Assembly: GCF_021497885.1 (NCBI RefSeq)
Contig: NZ_CP046523.1
Coordinates: 725,501 to 789,500, forward strand
Origin: Streptococcus oralis
Lineage (GTDB): Bacteria; Bacillota; Bacilli; Lactobacillales; Streptococcaceae
Length of the DNA: 64,000 bases
Direction of reading: 5' to 3'
Shown here: one piece after another, positions 63,416 to 64,000 of the stretch
Numbering within the stretch: position 1 is the first letter of the stretch
How the letters are laid out: each line of letters begins with the position of its first letter
The notes under the pieces: model-generated
Told to the model about the DNA's origin: nothing
Seen by the model: the letters and a program-made list of their open reading frames with translations, nothing else
Databases searched by the model: none
Made by a program: the position numbers and the translations under genes

Positions 63416-64000
63416 TGTATCAAGCACTTTATCGAAAATATAGAAGCCAAACTTTTTCACAACTGGTAGGTCAAGAGGTTGTGGCTAAAACCCTAAAACA
63501 AGCAGTCGAGCAGGAAAAGATTAGTCATGCTTATCTTTTCTCAGGTCCTCGTGGAACTGGGAAAACCAGTGTAGCTAAGATTTTTGCCAAGGCCATGAAC
63601 TGTCCCAATCAAGTGGACGGTGAACCATGCAATAACTGTTATATCTGTCAGGCAGTGACAGAAGGTAGCCTAGAAGATGTTATCGAAATGGATGCCGCTT
63701 CGAATAACGGAGTTGATGAAATCCGAGAAATTCGCGATAAATCTACCTATGCTCCTAGCTTGGCTCGCTATAAGGTCTACATTATTGACGAGGTTCATAT
63801 GTTGTCTACAGGAGCTTTTAATGCGCTTTTGAAGACTTTAGAAGAACCAACTCAAAATGTTGTCTTTATCTTGGCGACCACTGAATTGCACAAGATTCCT
63901 GCAACTATTTTATCGCGTGTCCAACGTTTTGAGTTTAAATCGATCAGAACGCAAGATATTAAAGAGCATATCCAAACAATTTTGCAAAAAGAGAATATCA
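63415..64000 (+). CDS. dnaX: DNA polymerase III subunits gamma/tau, 3' end outside window
   Basis: First 195 residues of the clamp-loader ATPase. Start ATG 63415 overlaps the preceding stop. Visible parts: [20 protein letters not shown], Walker A FSGPRGTGKTSVAK near residue 44-52, the zinc site CPNQVDGEPCNNCYIC with four Cys, Walker B YIIDEVHMLS, and sensor 1 VFILATTELHKIPATI. The gene continues past the right edge, so any programmed frameshift making gamma cannot be seen here. Confidence 0.96.
   Translation, partial: MYQALYRKYRSQTFSQLVGQEVVAKTLKQAVEQEKISHAYLFSGPRGTGKTSVAKIFAKAMNCPNQVDGEPCNNCYICQAVTEGSLEDVIEMDAASNNGVDEIREIRDKSTYAPSLARYKVYIIDEVHMLSTGAFNALLKTLEEPTQNVVFILATTELHKIPATILSRVQRFEFKSIRTQDIKEHIQTILQKENI

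Overview
This 64 kb window is a chromosomal segment of a Mitis-group Streptococcus (the S. pneumoniae / S. mitis / S. oralis cluster). The evidence is the SodA, GdhA, ParC/ParE and RpsA protein sequences, low GC with strong TTGACA/TATAAT promoters and extended -10 TGnTATAAT boxes, a perfect competence cin-box, GlnR and CodY boxes where pneumococcus has them, and gene blocks in the order I remember from pneumococcal genomes. It is probably not S. pneumoniae itself: a large LPXTG adhesin and other insertions interrupt the familiar order, and several blocks are joined differently. I could not run a database comparison.

Layout. 1-3265: heterodimeric ABC exporter (first subunit cut by the window edge). 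3365-5802: MTA/SAH deaminase, then rplJ-rplL with an L10 leader. 6174-10272: accessory region bounded by two copies of the 3' end of gdhA; it holds a truncated zincin-like gene, an EXLDI-type protein and a TetR-controlled quinone-oxidoreductase-like gene. 10279-18331: gdhA (minus strand), then pyrD, holA, sodA, a YutD-like gene, rlmN, a vanZ-like gene and an ABC-F gene. 18373-19446: minus-strand zinc-ribbon protein and cyclophilin lipoprotein. 19447-22889: decayed region with three broken genes, a cadmium-resistance pair and a TMEM175-like channel. 22890-26911: rpsP-khpA, a MazG-like protein, an immunity-like protein, rimM-trmD, an ATP-cone protein and a competence-box-controlled YdbC/PC4 protein. 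27309-31712: 1,467-aa multi-domain surface adhesin. 31799-39861: bioY, gor, a MacAB-type exporter, metG and a P-loop kinase. 39914-49696: rpsT, coaA, a membrane protein, then a nucleoside salvage and uptake run (methyltransferase, pdp, deoC, cdd, pnrA, ABC transporter). 49731-59764: plsY, parE, an inserted accessory block (AbiH-family defence gene, broken Fic gene, membrane proteins, GNAT, ANT(6)-like nucleotidyltransferase), then parC. 59894-64000: ilvE, DUF2969 protein, tRNA-Tyr, tRNA-Gln, rpsA, fRMsr and the start of dnaX.

How parts work together. The nucleoside run looks like one catabolic regulon: PnrA and its ABC transporter import nucleosides, Cdd and Pdp convert them to base plus sugar phosphate, and DeoC feeds deoxyribose-5-phosphate into glycolysis. 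A cre-like palindrome at its promoter suggests CcpA control. Nitrogen control is visible at gdhA (GlnR box and near-CodY box) and ilvE (perfect CodY box).

The most interesting regions are the AbiH gene that appears to have replaced the 5' part of another gene between parE and parC, the 3.2 kb block between gdhA direct repeats, the FctA/CnaB adhesin, the cin-box PC4-like gene, and two genes that look leaderless. I did not find a CRISPR array, an intact insertion sequence, a prophage or a clearly new multi-gene system.
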